Shown: positions 42,795 to 51,555 of the stretch, piece after piece
How positions within the stretch are numbered: position 1 is the stretch's first letter
Layout of the letters: every line of letters begins with the position of its first letter
Source of the DNA: Treponema sp.
GTDB taxonomy: Bacteria > Spirochaetota > Spirochaetia > Treponematales > Treponemataceae
Assembly: GCA_024402505.1 (NCBI GenBank)
Contig: JAKSTP010000018.1
Span: forward strand, 1-53,221
DNA: 53,221 nt
Direction of reading: 5' to 3'
Position numbers and translations under genes: made by a program
Notes under the pieces: model-generated
Databases searched by the model: none
Seen by the model: the letters and a program-made list of their open reading frames with translations, nothing else
Told to the model about the DNA's origin: nothing

Positions 42795-44094
42795 TTTCGT
42801 TTTCCTTAAGGAGTTTTTCTTTTATGGAATCAATTATCTGAGAAAGCGGAATACGGGAAGGACAAACGCTGTTGCAGTAAGAACATTCGCAGCAGTCTGT
42901 AGCCGTAAGAAGTACTTTTTCTGGAATTTCTTTTCCATAATTATGATTAGCGAAGAATAAATCAGGAGAAAGCCCCCGTGGACAAACGGCACGGCAGTTT
43001 CCACAGAAAATACAGTCAAACATACGCTGATCATTTACATATTTTTTTGAAATAAATGAAACAGATTTTACATATTTTGTAACAGGTGTTTCCAGTGTCT
43101 GAACTGAATAACCGCTCATATGGCCATTAATAATGATAAGAGCAGGTTTTTCAATCCAACCACCAAGCTGACTTACAATATCTTTGAATGTAGTACCAAG
43201 GCGAACATTAAGGAAAGCCGATGAATCAATACAGTTTCCTGAAATGTGAATATATCGGCTGATTACAGGTGTATTTTTTACAACAGCGTTATAGGCATCA
43301 AAAGCTGTATGACTGTCGATGAAAAGGGATTTTGTATCAATCTCAAACTGTTTGTCTTTTTTGAAGGTTTTATTATAAAGATGAACAATTTCTTTTTTGT
43401 GTGCAACAGGCTGATCTTTATTTACGGCAAAAATCACTTCGGTTTTTACTGCCGGATGGAGAGGAATGAAATCTCCAAGAGTCTTAGAAACCTTCTGGTC
43501 AAAAAGAAAAACCACTCCGTCAGCATTCATAGCCTTTGCAATAATGTAAGCACCGGTCCTTATTTCTTCAAGGAACATTTTTGAAAGAAGACTGTCAGAA
43601 AGGCGGACAGGATCTTCATCAAACATACGAACCACAAGAGCCTTGGAAGTTTTTGGATTATTAATCTGACCTTCGATTGAATAAGGTTTTCCGCAGTTGA
43701 AAGTATTTACAACACCCTTTTCCGAAAGTTTTCCAAGAAGTGTATCTGGAGTAAGGGCTGTCCAATCCTGTTCCCGAAGATTTTTTCCAAGGTAAGAAAA
43801 AGATCCCGCTGTTTTAATTTTAATGCTTACATCCTGGCGGCCGTTTGGATTCACCACTGATTCAATAGCAGTAACTTTTCCAGGCACAGGAGAATGGATT
43901 CGAGCTGTAAAAGATTTATCTTTATATGTGGCAATAATATCACCTTCAGAAACTGTATCACCAGGTTCTACAATGCTCCGGCAGATTACATCCTTTTCCT
44001 GAACAAGAGGAACAGTTACTTCTTTAGGAATAAAGGCGTTTTCCGAAAATGAATAATTTTTAAGTTTTGATGAAGCTCCGTAAAATGATGTCAT
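42784..44094 (-). CDS. Rnf complex subunit C-like protein without NADH/FMN motifs
   Basis: 436 residues. The N-terminal barrel-sandwich (about 20-105) and the two C-terminal clusters CIFCGNCRAVCP and CCECSYCNSVCP identify RnfC. The NADH/FMN-binding part is altered: where canonical RnfC has G-L-G-G-A-G-F-P-T and E-C-E-P, this protein has NTFNCGKPY and DEDP. It therefore probably does not oxidise NADH in the standard manner. An SLBB-like segment (VRLGTTFKDIVSQLGGW) remains. It overlaps the upstream membrane-protein gene by four bases. Confidence 0.75.
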   Translation of the reverse strand: MTSFYGASSKLKNYSFSENAFIPKEVTVPLVQEKDVICRSIVEPGDTVSEGDIIATYKDKSFTARIHSPVPGKVTAIESVVNPNGRQDVSIKIKTAGSFSYLGKNLREQDWTALTPDTLLGKLSEKGVVNTFNCGKPYSIEGQINNPKTSKALVVRMFDEDPVRLSDSLLSKMFLEEIRTGAYIIAKAMNADGVVFLFDQKVSKTLGDFIPLHPAVKTEVIFAVNKDQPVAHKKEIVHLYNKTFKKDKQFEIDTKSLFIDSHTAFDAYNAVVKNTPVISRYIHISGNCIDSSAFLNVRLGTTFKDIVSQLGGWIEKPALIIINGHMSGYSVQTLETPVTKYVKSVSFISKKYVNDQRMFDCIFCGNCRAVCPRGLSPDLFFANHNYGKEIPEKVLLTATDCCECSYCNSVCPSRIPLSQIIDSIKEKLLKENENEN

Positions 44095-45476
44095 CTTCTT
44101 CCACCCCGTGAAAATGCAATTTTAACAAAGTATACTGCCAGTGACAGTATTTGAACTACAACCATTATTATACTGAAAATACTTAATTGATACGATACAG
44201 AAAGTGTAAATCCCGGAGTAATATTTTTTCCGTCCTCACTCTGACTCAAAAGCACTTTTTCCAGAGCATTAAAAGGCAGTTCATTGATTTCGTCATTTGT
44301 ATTCAAAATATAACTTTCATTAAAAGAAGCAATGTCATAGCCTTCAACGATTTTTCCGTTTACTTCTGAATAGCGTGGAAATTTTACATAGGATTTTGCA
44401 TCACTTTCAAGGTTGATATTACGGTAAGGGAAAGACTGAACTTCCCACTTCCATCTGGCATAATCTTCAAGGTCCGTAAGGTTCTGGTCTCTGGAAGAAA
44501 CATTTGCTGCTGGAAGAGAAAGCTTTGAAACCTGTGTAGAAAATGAATCCATGAAGAATACACAAACTGTAAAACAGATAACTGTTAAAAGAAGAGAGAT
44601 AGGAAAAACTACCCTTTCGCTGCCATTATATTTTGGAACAAAGTAAACAGACCGAATAAGAACCGGACGGAAACCAGTCTGTCTTCCTTCAATAAATTTT
44701 TTTGAATCAAAATAAAAAATAAGGGCAAGTACAGAAGTCAAAGTGCAAAGGATAAACATAAAACCGCACATTGCACTCTGGGTGAAACAGGAAACTATGC
44801 TTAAAATCCCCAGGAAAATAAGAATAATTCTTTTTGAAATATAATCCAGAAGTCCTCTTCTGAAAATAAGTGAAGAAATTGAAAAGAGGAAAATCATGAA
44901 TATAAAGGATGATGAAACCGATGTAAGAAAAGGAAAACAAAGGTTAAAAAGTACGTAAATAAAACCAGAAAGTCCGAAGGCAGTTTTATCTGCGGCAAGG
45001 AATAAAAGTACCAGAAAAAACAAAACGGCAAGTACCGGAATAATCCAGGGATAAGGTGCAGAAAGATCAATGCCCGCAGTAATTCCATTATCCCGCAGGA
45101 GATTTACACACTGGGAAAGCTCATTTTTTTCAGAAACAGGAATGTAGTAAAGTCTGTAATTCTGTGATTTATCGTAAAAATAGTTTTCACGGTCGTTGAG
45201 ATATTTTGTAGCTTCCGGATTGAATGATATCATGGAAACTTCAACAGAATGAGCCTTATACAGAACCGGCAGATACTGACCGGAAAGGCAGGTTACATTT
45301 TCAATGCCAGTCTGTGAAAAACAGGATAGAACTGCATCATCAGGAGTTTCTACAGGAACATAAAGAACAGAATAACCTTTCCAAAGTTTTCCCGAAGGCA
45401 CACTTCGAAATACCACCATGGCAACAAGAGTAATTACCAGAAAAAGCGGAAAAAGAACAAAGGAAAGTTTTTTCAT
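44091..45476 (-). CDS. uncharacterised multi-pass membrane protein upstream of the Rnf-like genes
   Basis: 461 residues. One N-terminal membrane helix, an extracytoplasmic domain about 30-140, a block of about seven membrane helices (145-260 and 290-315), a second extracytoplasmic domain 320-420, and a final helix 425-455. No known family recognised. It overlaps the RnfC-like start by four bases and is therefore translated with the cluster. It might be an added subunit or replacement for lost flavin domains, but that is inference from position. Confidence 0.6.
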   Translation of the reverse strand: MKKLSFVLFPLFLVITLVAMVVFRSVPSGKLWKGYSVLYVPVETPDDAVLSCFSQTGIENVTCLSGQYLPVLYKAHSVEVSMISFNPEATKYLNDRENYFYDKSQNYRLYYIPVSEKNELSQCVNLLRDNGITAGIDLSAPYPWIIPVLAVLFFLVLLFLAADKTAFGLSGFIYVLFNLCFPFLTSVSSSFIFMIFLFSISSLIFRRGLLDYISKRIILIFLGILSIVSCFTQSAMCGFMFILCTLTSVLALIFYFDSKKFIEGRQTGFRPVLIRSVYFVPKYNGSERVVFPISLLLTVICFTVCVFFMDSFSTQVSKLSLPAANVSSRDQNLTDLEDYARWKWEVQSFPYRNINLESDAKSYVKFPRYSEVNGKIVEGYDIASFNESYILNTNDEINELPFNALEKVLLSQSEDGKNITPGFTLSVSYQLSIFSIIMVVVQILSLAVYFVKIAFSRGGRR

Positions 45477-45478
45477 AA

Positions 45479-45961
45479 TTACTTAAGAAGGGAGAATGCA
45501 AGGCCTACAAAGAAACCAAGAAGCACGCCCATACAAACCTCAAGAGGAGTATGACCATTTACTTCCTTTACAGGAGTGAAATCCATGATTCCTTTTTCCT
45601 TAAGCAATTTGCCCATTTCATTGATTTTTTTTGCCTGAAGCCCGTTTGCCCGTCGTACACCAAGTGCATCACGAATTGTAACAAAAACAAAGGCCAGGGA
45701 AACCATGAAAATATCTGACAAAAATCCGCTTCTAAAACCGACAGTTACACAAAGACAGGTAACCATAGCCGAATGACTTGATGGAAGACCGCCGGTTCTC
45801 CACAAAAGACTGTCAATCAGTTCGCCCAAAGAATGAATTCTTCCGAACAAAAGATTGATGAAAGTTTTTATAAACTGTGCAATCAGCCAGCTTCCGAAAC
45901 ATGAAAGTAAAACCGGATGTGAGAGAAATACAAAAATGTTCTGTTTGATTGCAGTTAGCAT
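45479..45961 (-). CDS. divergent PAP2-family membrane protein (YuiD/DUF212 type)
   Basis: 160 residues, about four membrane segments. GGLPSSHSAMVT near 57-68 and IRDALGVRRANGLQAKKIN near 96-114 are diagnostic of the divergent PAP2 (DUF212) family; the NGHTPLEVCMGVLLG segment near the end is also typical. It is thought to be a membrane phosphatase with unknown substrate. It heads the Rnf-like operon, with two bases between its stop and the next ORF. TAAAAT is six bases from the ATG, without Shine-Dalgarno. Confidence 0.85.
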   Translation of the reverse strand: MLTAIKQNIFVFLSHPVLLSCFGSWLIAQFIKTFINLLFGRIHSLGELIDSLLWRTGGLPSSHSAMVTCLCVTVGFRSGFLSDIFMVSLAFVFVTIRDALGVRRANGLQAKKINEMGKLLKEKGIMDFTPVKEVNGHTPLEVCMGVLLGFFVGLAFSLLK

Positions 45962-45967
45962 TATTAC

Positions 45968-45973
45968 ATTTTA
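45968..45973 (-). promoter_or_regulatory. -10-like box (TAAAAT) of the divPAP2-Rnf operon
   Basis: TAAAAT, six bases, ATG at 45961 on the minus strand. The next upstream region is the divergent RluA-family promoter. Confidence 0.4.
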
Positions 45974-46007
45974 CTATATATACTACCTTTTTACTAGAGA
46001 TTTATAT

Positions 46008-46013
46008 TATAAT
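46008..46013 (+). promoter_or_regulatory. -10 box (TATAAT) of the third pseudouridine synthase gene
   Basis: TATAAT is followed by 17 bases and the ATG at 46031, giving a leader of about ten bases without a Shine-Dalgarno. Confidence 0.45.
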
Positions 46014-46030
46014 AGAATAAAATTACGCTT

Positions 46031-46987
46031 ATGGATTTCAAGGTACTTACAATTCAAAAAGATGATGATGGCAGACGTTTTGACAAGATTGTAAAGTCTG
46101 TGTTCCCGGAAAAAGGTCTTGGAGAAATCAACGGAATAATCAGAAAAGGCCTTGTAAAACTTAACGGTAAGAAAGCTAAAAATGACACAAGAGTATCTGA
46201 AGGTGACGAATTCAAGGCTGCATCTTTTTTATTTTCTGAAGCAAGTTCAACTGTAAAAGCACCTCTTGCTGAAAAAAAAGTTGAATATAATCCCGATTTT
46301 GAAATTGTTTTTAAGAACCAGCACCTTCTTTTCATAAACAAAGCCTATGATACGACTGTCCACGGTTTTAATGATTCAATTGACGGCAAAGTAAAAGAAT
46401 TTTATGCCGCCACTTCCCTTTCCACCTCAATTTCCTTTAAGCCGGGGCCTCTTCATCGCCTTGATAAAAAAACAACTGGTCTCCTCTGCTTTTCTTGGAG
46501 CCTTGAAGGTGCAAGATGGTTTTCTGAAAATATTAAGACCCATACAATCAAAAAATATTATCTTGGCATTGTTGAAGGAAAACTATTAAACAAAGAAAGA
46601 TGGGAAGATAAAATAGAAAAAACAGAAAGTGATGATGAAAAAAACTTCCACACTGTAGAAATTTCAGATGAAGGAAAAAATGCCATTACTATTGCAGAAC
46701 CCTTAAAGTACGGCCTTTATAAAAACAGGGATATTACTCTTGTAAAATTTTTGATCGAAACGGGACGAACTCACCAGATCAGATTTCAATCTTCTTTAAA
46801 GGGCCACCCTCTTCTTGGTGACACAGCTTATGGCGGAACAAAAATTGATAAAACAGAGGGAATTAACCAGGATTTCTTCCTTCATGCAAAAAAACTTGAA
46901 ATCGGTGAAAATCCTCTGTCACTTCCTGCAGAAATCAGCTGTGGAGAAAGTAGAGATTTTAAAGATTTTCTAAAAAAATACTTCTAA
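46031..46987 (+). CDS. RluA/RluC-family pseudouridine synthase with S4 domain
   Basis: 318 residues. An N-terminal S4 domain (about 8-65, GLGEINGIIRKGLVKLNGKKAK) precedes the catalytic motif GPLHRLDKKTTGLLCFS near 137-153, with RTHQIRFQSSLKGHPLLGD later. It is the third RluA-family gene in the window. The target base is unknown. The next gene starts 30 bases downstream with its own -10 box. Confidence 0.88.
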   Translation: MDFKVLTIQKDDDGRRFDKIVKSVFPEKGLGEINGIIRKGLVKLNGKKAKNDTRVSEGDEFKAASFLFSEASSTVKAPLAEKKVEYNPDFEIVFKNQHLLFINKAYDTTVHGFNDSIDGKVKEFYAATSLSTSISFKPGPLHRLDKKTTGLLCFSWSLEGARWFSENIKTHTIKKYYLGIVEGKLLNKERWEDKIEKTESDDEKNFHTVEISDEGKNAITIAEPLKYGLYKNRDITLVKFLIETGRTHQIRFQSSLKGHPLLGDTAYGGTKIDKTEGINQDFFLHAKKLEIGENPLSLPAEISCGESRDFKDFLKKYF

Positions 46988-47004
46988 AATCACCTTTAGA
47001 ATGG

Positions 47005-47010
47005 TATATT
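47005..47010 (+). promoter_or_regulatory. -10-like box (TATATT) of the P-loop/Asp23-like gene
   Basis: TATATT, six bases, ATG at 47017, no Shine-Dalgarno. Confidence 0.4.
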
Positions 47011-47016
47011 TATAGT

Positions 47017-47889
47017 ATGATAAATCCTGTTTCAATGCTTAAAGAAAAGTTTTCTCCAATTACTGTTTATGCCCTTGTAGGTGAAAGTGGCACCGGGAAA
47101 AGTTTCCGATCAAAACTTCTTGCCGAAGAATACAGCATCAATGCAATTATTGACGACGGTCTTTTGATTCAGGATGACAAGATTCTTGCAGGAAGAACTG
47201 CCAAAAAAGAAAAAACTTATATGGGTGCAGTTCGGGCAGCTCTTTTTGACGACAAGGATCACCGTGACGAAGTTGCAAGAGTTCTAAAAACAGCCCACAT
47301 AAAAAAACTCCTTATCATTGGAACTTCAGAAAAAATGGTAAGCAAAATTGCCATGCGACTTCAGATTCCTCAGCCATCAAAAATCATCAACATAAAAGAT
47401 ATTGCAACTGATGAAGAAATTCAGAAAGCAATTAAAAGCCGTCAGGTTGAAGGAAAACACGTAATTCCGGTTCCTTCAATCGAAATCAAAAAAAGCTATC
47501 CTCAGATTTTTTCAAATTCCATGCATGATTTTTTCCAGGGAAGAAAGTTTTTCAAGAAAAAGACTCAAGGCGACAAAATGCTTGAAAAGTCTATTGTAAA
47601 AACTGAGTTTTCAAAGAAAGGTCGCCTGGAAATTTCGGAAGCTGCCCTCACCCAGATGGTAATGCACTGTGTTGCAGAAGCAGAGCCGGAAATTGTAATC
47701 AAAAAAATTGTCATTAAAACCAATGCCCACGGTTACCGTCTAATAATCACTTTAGACATTCCATTTGGAACACAGCTTACGGGAAAAATCCACAAACTGC
47801 AGCAGTATATTATCGATAAGATTGAAAGCTACACAGGCATTCTCATTGAGGAAGTAAGCATTATCATTGATAAGATTACAAAACGCTAG
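47017..47889 (+). CDS. P-loop ATPase fused to an Asp23-like domain
   Basis: 290 residues. A Walker A motif GESGTGKS lies at 22-29 in an otherwise small P-loop domain (about 1-140). Residues about 200-290 read RLEISEAALTQMVMHCVAEAEPEIVIKKIVIK then GKIHKLQQYIIDKIESYTGILIEEVSIIIDKI, which resembles the Asp23/DUF322 cell-envelope stress domain. The combination is unusual; I do not know a characterised homologue. Asp23-like domains often bind membranes or partners in Gram-positives. The 3' end overlaps the convergent pcnB gene by four bases. Confidence 0.65.
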   Translation: MINPVSMLKEKFSPITVYALVGESGTGKSFRSKLLAEEYSINAIIDDGLLIQDDKILAGRTAKKEKTYMGAVRAALFDDKDHRDEVARVLKTAHIKKLLIIGTSEKMVSKIAMRLQIPQPSKIINIKDIATDEEIQKAIKSRQVEGKHVIPVPSIEIKKSYPQIFSNSMHDFFQGRKFFKKKTQGDKMLEKSIVKTEFSKKGRLEISEAALTQMVMHCVAEAEPEIVIKKIVIKTNAHGYRLIITLDIPFGTQLTGKIHKLQQYIIDKIESYTGILIEEVSIIIDKITKR

Positions 47890-48968
47890 TTCTTTTTCTT
47901 CTTGCGGTAACTTGATGGAATACCAAGATCGGCAAGAACTTCACGTACTGCCCATTCCAGTTCACGGCGCATAGGATTCATTGGCAGTACAAAATTGCGG
48001 CATTCTTTCCAGGTGCGGGCAAAAAGTTCAACTAAGCTGGTTTTTGCTTCAATTTCTTTCTGCCAGTTGGTTAGACCTTTTGTAAAATCGTATATTAAAT
48101 AATACAGTTTCTTTCCAAGACGGGCATCTGGCTCATTAATTGTAATATAGTCAATCATGGAAAGACTGTTCATATAATCTTTTTCAAAATCCCGAGAATT
48201 ATAAAGAAGATTTGCGGCCTGTGGCTGAAGATAAATGAATACTTCTGTATCTAAAGCTTCCTGGACTATTTCTGCCATATGACCGGAATTAATCATTTTA
48301 AGCAGCTCTTCTGTAAGACGGCTTGGACTTACCTGAGAAAGAAGAACCGCACTGTGACGGATCTTGCTTTTCAAAGAATGAGACATTTTGCTGTTTGTGG
48401 AAACTGAATATTTAATGGCACGGAGCATGCGCACAGGATCTTCCACAAAAATGCGATCCAATGGAATAACCGGTGTAATCACATGTTTCTTAATATCTTC
48501 AAAACCGCCCACATAATCAATTACCTGTTCCTGAACAGGATCATAGTAAAGTGCATTTAGAGAAAAATCACGGCGCTGAACATCTTCATCAATGGAACCA
48601 AAGGCATTTCCAACAGAACCGTCTACAATTGAACGGAAAGTACTTACTTCAAAAATCTTCTGCCCAAAGAAAATGTGTACAAGACGGAAACGTTTTCCAA
48701 TTATTCGGGAATTACGGAAAATGCGCTTGATTTTGGAAGGTGTGGCATCTGTTACTATGTCAAAATCCTTTGGATTATTTCCGATGATAAGATCACGGAC
48801 GGCTCCACCAACTACATAAGCTGTAAAACCGCAGTCACGAAGACGCTGTATTACGTACATACAGTCAGGATCAATTTTGCGAACATCAATCTTGTGTTCA
48901 TCTTTTGTATAAACAACTGCCTTTTTTATTGGGCGCCCTTTTTCATCTTTACCGTATCGAATCAGCAA
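47886..48968 (-). CDS. pcnB: poly(A) polymerase / tRNA nucleotidyltransferase family enzyme
   Basis: 360 residues. The nucleotidyltransferase core is clear: GGAVRD at 54-59 and KDFDIVTD at 67-74 with metal-binding Asp68 and Asp70; RRDFSLNALYYD and VEDPVRMLRAIKYSV follow. The length and basic C-terminal SYRKKKKN fit PcnB-type poly(A) polymerases better than long HD-type CCA enzymes, but a CCA-adding role cannot be excluded, and tRNA-Leu here needs CCA added. The start overlaps the avtA-like stop by seven bases. Confidence 0.85.
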   Translation of the reverse strand: MLIRYGKDEKGRPIKKAVVYTKDEHKIDVRKIDPDCMYVIQRLRDCGFTAYVVGGAVRDLIIGNNPKDFDIVTDATPSKIKRIFRNSRIIGKRFRLVHIFFGQKIFEVSTFRSIVDGSVGNAFGSIDEDVQRRDFSLNALYYDPVQEQVIDYVGGFEDIKKHVITPVIPLDRIFVEDPVRMLRAIKYSVSTNSKMSHSLKSKIRHSAVLLSQVSPSRLTEELLKMINSGHMAEIVQEALDTEVFIYLQPQAANLLYNSRDFEKDYMNSLSMIDYITINEPDARLGKKLYYLIYDFTKGLTNWQKEIEAKTSLVELFARTWKECRNFVLPMNPMRRELEWAVREVLADLGIPSSYRKKKKN

Positions 48969-50233
48969 TTTTTGTACTCCTGTGCAATCAAACTGATTCC
49001 ATAATCTACGTCATCTTCCTTTCCAGCATAATTCAAGCGGAGACATTTTGAAAAATGAGGATGATTTTCAACTTTAGGAAGACTTGGATCGTTTCCAAAG
49101 AAGAAATATTCACCAGGCATCACAAAAACACCCTTTTCCTTCAGACGATTATAAAATTCAATTGTTGAAATTTTAAGATCAGGCAGATAAAGCCACATAA
49201 AGATGGAACCTTCACTCTTATGAACGGCATAGTTGGTTCCTTCAAAATATTTGTGGATTAAGCCCTCGGTTTTCTGTGCCTTTTTCTGATAATAAGGTTT
49301 TACACAGTTTTTTGCAGTATCAATAAGTTTTCCCGTTTCAATAAGAGGACCTGCCAGTGACTGTCCCACACTTCCACTTGCAAGAGCTGCAATTGCGTTG
49401 ATTTTTGAAAGGGAATCGATAATCTCTTTTCTTGCAATAATGATGCCGGTTCTAAGGGAAGGAAGTCCAATCTTTGAAAGGCTCATTGAAAGCACAACGT
49501 TTTCATCCCAGTAAGGATTTACATTGTCCCAGATAATGTTTGGCCACGGAAGACCATAAGCATTGTCCAGAAAAAAAGGAATATCGTATTTTTTTGAAAG
49601 TTCAGAAAGATGATTTACTTCATCGTCAGTAAGAACATTTCCCGTAGGATTTGTAGGCCGTGTTACACAAAGACCTGCTACATCATCATGAGAAGAAAGA
49701 TATTTTTCAAGAAGATTAAAATCAACGTGATATTTAAATGTGTGATCAGGAAAAAATTCAAAACTTGATGGAATTCCTACAAACATATCATTTTCAACAC
49801 ACTGATCGGCATAACCAACGTATTCAGGAACAAGCGGAAATACAATCTTACGTTTCTTGCCATCTGCAATTCCTGCAAACATGTTGAAAAGATAGAAAAA
49901 TGCACTCTGACTTCCGTTGGCAACAGCAACGTTATCACGGGTAATGGTCCAGCCGTAAGTTTTTGAGAAATAAGAAGCAACCTGATCCAAAAATGCAGTT
50001 TTTCCCTGTGGAGCATCGTAACGTCCAATAAGGTTTTCAAATTCTTCACCGTTAGAAAGAATTTCTTCCATACGGTTTCGGTACATTTTTTCAACTTCAG
50101 GTATTCGGGCAGGATTTCCTCCTCCCATCTGTACAATTCTCAGACCTTCAGGAAAAGGTTTTCCAAGATCATCCATCAACTGGTTGATTCCCGAAGGTCC
50201 TGCTAGTTTTTTTCCAAAATCAGATAAAATCAT
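48962..50233 (-). CDS. avtA: valine--pyruvate aminotransferase-like enzyme
   Basis: 423 residues, fold-type I PLP aminotransferase. The opening SDFGKKLAGPSGINQLMDDLG and MGGGNPARIPEV are characteristic of AvtA. The PLP lysine lies in SMSLSKIGLPSLRTG, and TRPTNPTGNVLTDDE is the substrate/PLP-binding segment. It exchanges amino groups between valine (or alanine) and pyruvate. The start overlaps the preceding aminotransferase stop by four bases. Confidence 0.88.
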   Translation of the reverse strand: MILSDFGKKLAGPSGINQLMDDLGKPFPEGLRIVQMGGGNPARIPEVEKMYRNRMEEILSNGEEFENLIGRYDAPQGKTAFLDQVASYFSKTYGWTITRDNVAVANGSQSAFFYLFNMFAGIADGKKRKIVFPLVPEYVGYADQCVENDMFVGIPSSFEFFPDHTFKYHVDFNLLEKYLSSHDDVAGLCVTRPTNPTGNVLTDDEVNHLSELSKKYDIPFFLDNAYGLPWPNIIWDNVNPYWDENVVLSMSLSKIGLPSLRTGIIIARKEIIDSLSKINAIAALASGSVGQSLAGPLIETGKLIDTAKNCVKPYYQKKAQKTEGLIHKYFEGTNYAVHKSEGSIFMWLYLPDLKISTIEFYNRLKEKGVFVMPGEYFFFGNDPSLPKVENHPHFSKCLRLNYAGKEDDVDYGISLIAQEYKNC

Positions 50234-51420
50234 TTTTCGTCATGTGCCTTTTTGAATGCTTCACGGGAATTCAAGATTGTCTGTTCAGAACAGCAGTATG
50301 CAATGCGGAACCATCCGGCACCACCAAAACCACTTCCCGGAGCACAAAGGATATTGTATTTTTTAAGGTGATTTGTAAAGGCCATGTCATCGCCGTTCCA
50401 TCCATCAGGAACTTTTACAAAAAGATAAAAAGCACCTTCCGGCATGGCATATTCATATCCGGCGTAATCCATGATTTCAATAAGTTCGTTTCGGCGTTTT
50501 TCGTAAAGTGAATAATCACATTCGGCATCCCATGATTCGGCAATTACTTTCTGGAAGAAGGCAGGTGCATTAACAAAACCAAGTGTTCTGAGACAGAAAA
50601 TATTTGCGGCAACCACATCTTTTGCTTCAGGACAGGCAGGGTTTACACAGGTATATCCAATGCGTTCTCCTGGAACAGAAAGGTTTTTGGCAAAAGATGT
50701 ACAGATGATTGTGTATTCGTATTTTGGAAAAACAGCAGCAACCTTTTTTCCACCGTAAGTAATGGCACGGTAAGGTTCATCAGCAATGATATAAACATTT
50801 CTTCCAGATCTTGCAGCGTGTTCTTTAAGAAGGGCTGCAAGATCATCAATATCTTTTTCAGAATAAATACGTCCGCTTGGATTGTTTGGGCTGTTGATAA
50901 TAATGGCAGCTGTTTTTTCATTAAGTGCAGCTTTAATTGAATCCATGTCCAGAGAAAAATCTTCTTTTGATTTTACGCGAACAATTTCACCATTGTGGTT
51001 ATGAATGTAGTGATCATATTCTGTAAAATATGGACAAGGTACAATAACTTCATCACCTGGATTTAAAAGTGATTTCAAAGCAACGTTCAAAGCTGAACCG
51101 GCACCAACGCACATTACAACGTTTGTAAAATCAACAGGAACGCCCTGCTCCATTTCAGTTTTCTTTGCCATAGCTTCACGAACAAAAGGATAACCGGCGT
51201 TTGGCATATAACCATGACAGCCTTTATCTGTTTCTTTTGCATATTTTTCAATGGCAGCCTGTACCTTTGCAGGTGGATCAAGATCAGGGTTTCCAATACT
51301 AAAATCGTATACATTTTCGGCGCCGTACTTCTGTTTAAGAATGGCACCTTCTTCAAACATCTTTCTGATTACGCCGTTTGATGGACTTTCAAGAATAGCT
51401 TTTACGTGTTTTGCAATCAT
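50230..51420 (-). CDS. class I/II aminotransferase, aspartate-aminotransferase-like
   Basis: 396 residues. Motifs: YMPNAGYPFVREAMA, SPNNPSGRIYSEKD, ADEPYRAITYGG and the PLP lysine in SFAKNLSVPGERIGY. It matches the AspB-like pyridoxal-phosphate aminotransferases of wide substrate range. Paired with the AvtA-like enzyme in one operon with pcnB, it probably serves amino-acid interconversion. A minus-strand TATAAT (51474-51479) with TTTACA at 51496-51501 may be the operon promoter. Confidence 0.88.
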   Translation of the reverse strand: MIAKHVKAILESPSNGVIRKMFEEGAILKQKYGAENVYDFSIGNPDLDPPAKVQAAIEKYAKETDKGCHGYMPNAGYPFVREAMAKKTEMEQGVPVDFTNVVMCVGAGSALNVALKSLLNPGDEVIVPCPYFTEYDHYIHNHNGEIVRVKSKEDFSLDMDSIKAALNEKTAAIIINSPNNPSGRIYSEKDIDDLAALLKEHAARSGRNVYIIADEPYRAITYGGKKVAAVFPKYEYTIICTSFAKNLSVPGERIGYTCVNPACPEAKDVVAANIFCLRTLGFVNAPAFFQKVIAESWDAECDYSLYEKRRNELIEIMDYAGYEYAMPEGAFYLFVKVPDGWNGDDMAFTNHLKKYNILCAPGSGFGGAGWFRIAYCCSEQTILNSREAFKKAHDEK

Positions 51421-51473
51421 ATTTTCACTCTGAAAAAAAAGAGATTTTACGTCTATATAAAACGTGGAATAAA

Positions 51474-51501
51474 ATTATAACATAAAAAGAAAAGTTGTAA
51501 A
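51474..51501 (-). promoter_or_regulatory. possible promoter of the aminotransferase operon
   Basis: TTTACA (51496-51501), 16 bases, TATAAT (51474-51479) on the minus strand, giving a leader near 48 bases. It overlaps the divergent P83/100 promoter. Confidence 0.45.
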
Positions 51502-51523
51502 ATACGATTATTCACACTATAAT
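51495..51523 (+). promoter_or_regulatory. promoter of the P83/100 gene
   Basis: TTGTAA (51495-51500), 17 bases and TATAAT (51518-51523). An AAGGAAA ribosome site follows at 51544-51550, six bases before the ATG. Confidence 0.7.
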
Positions 51524-51555
51524 TGTAGAATAATTTATATAACAAGGAAATTGAC

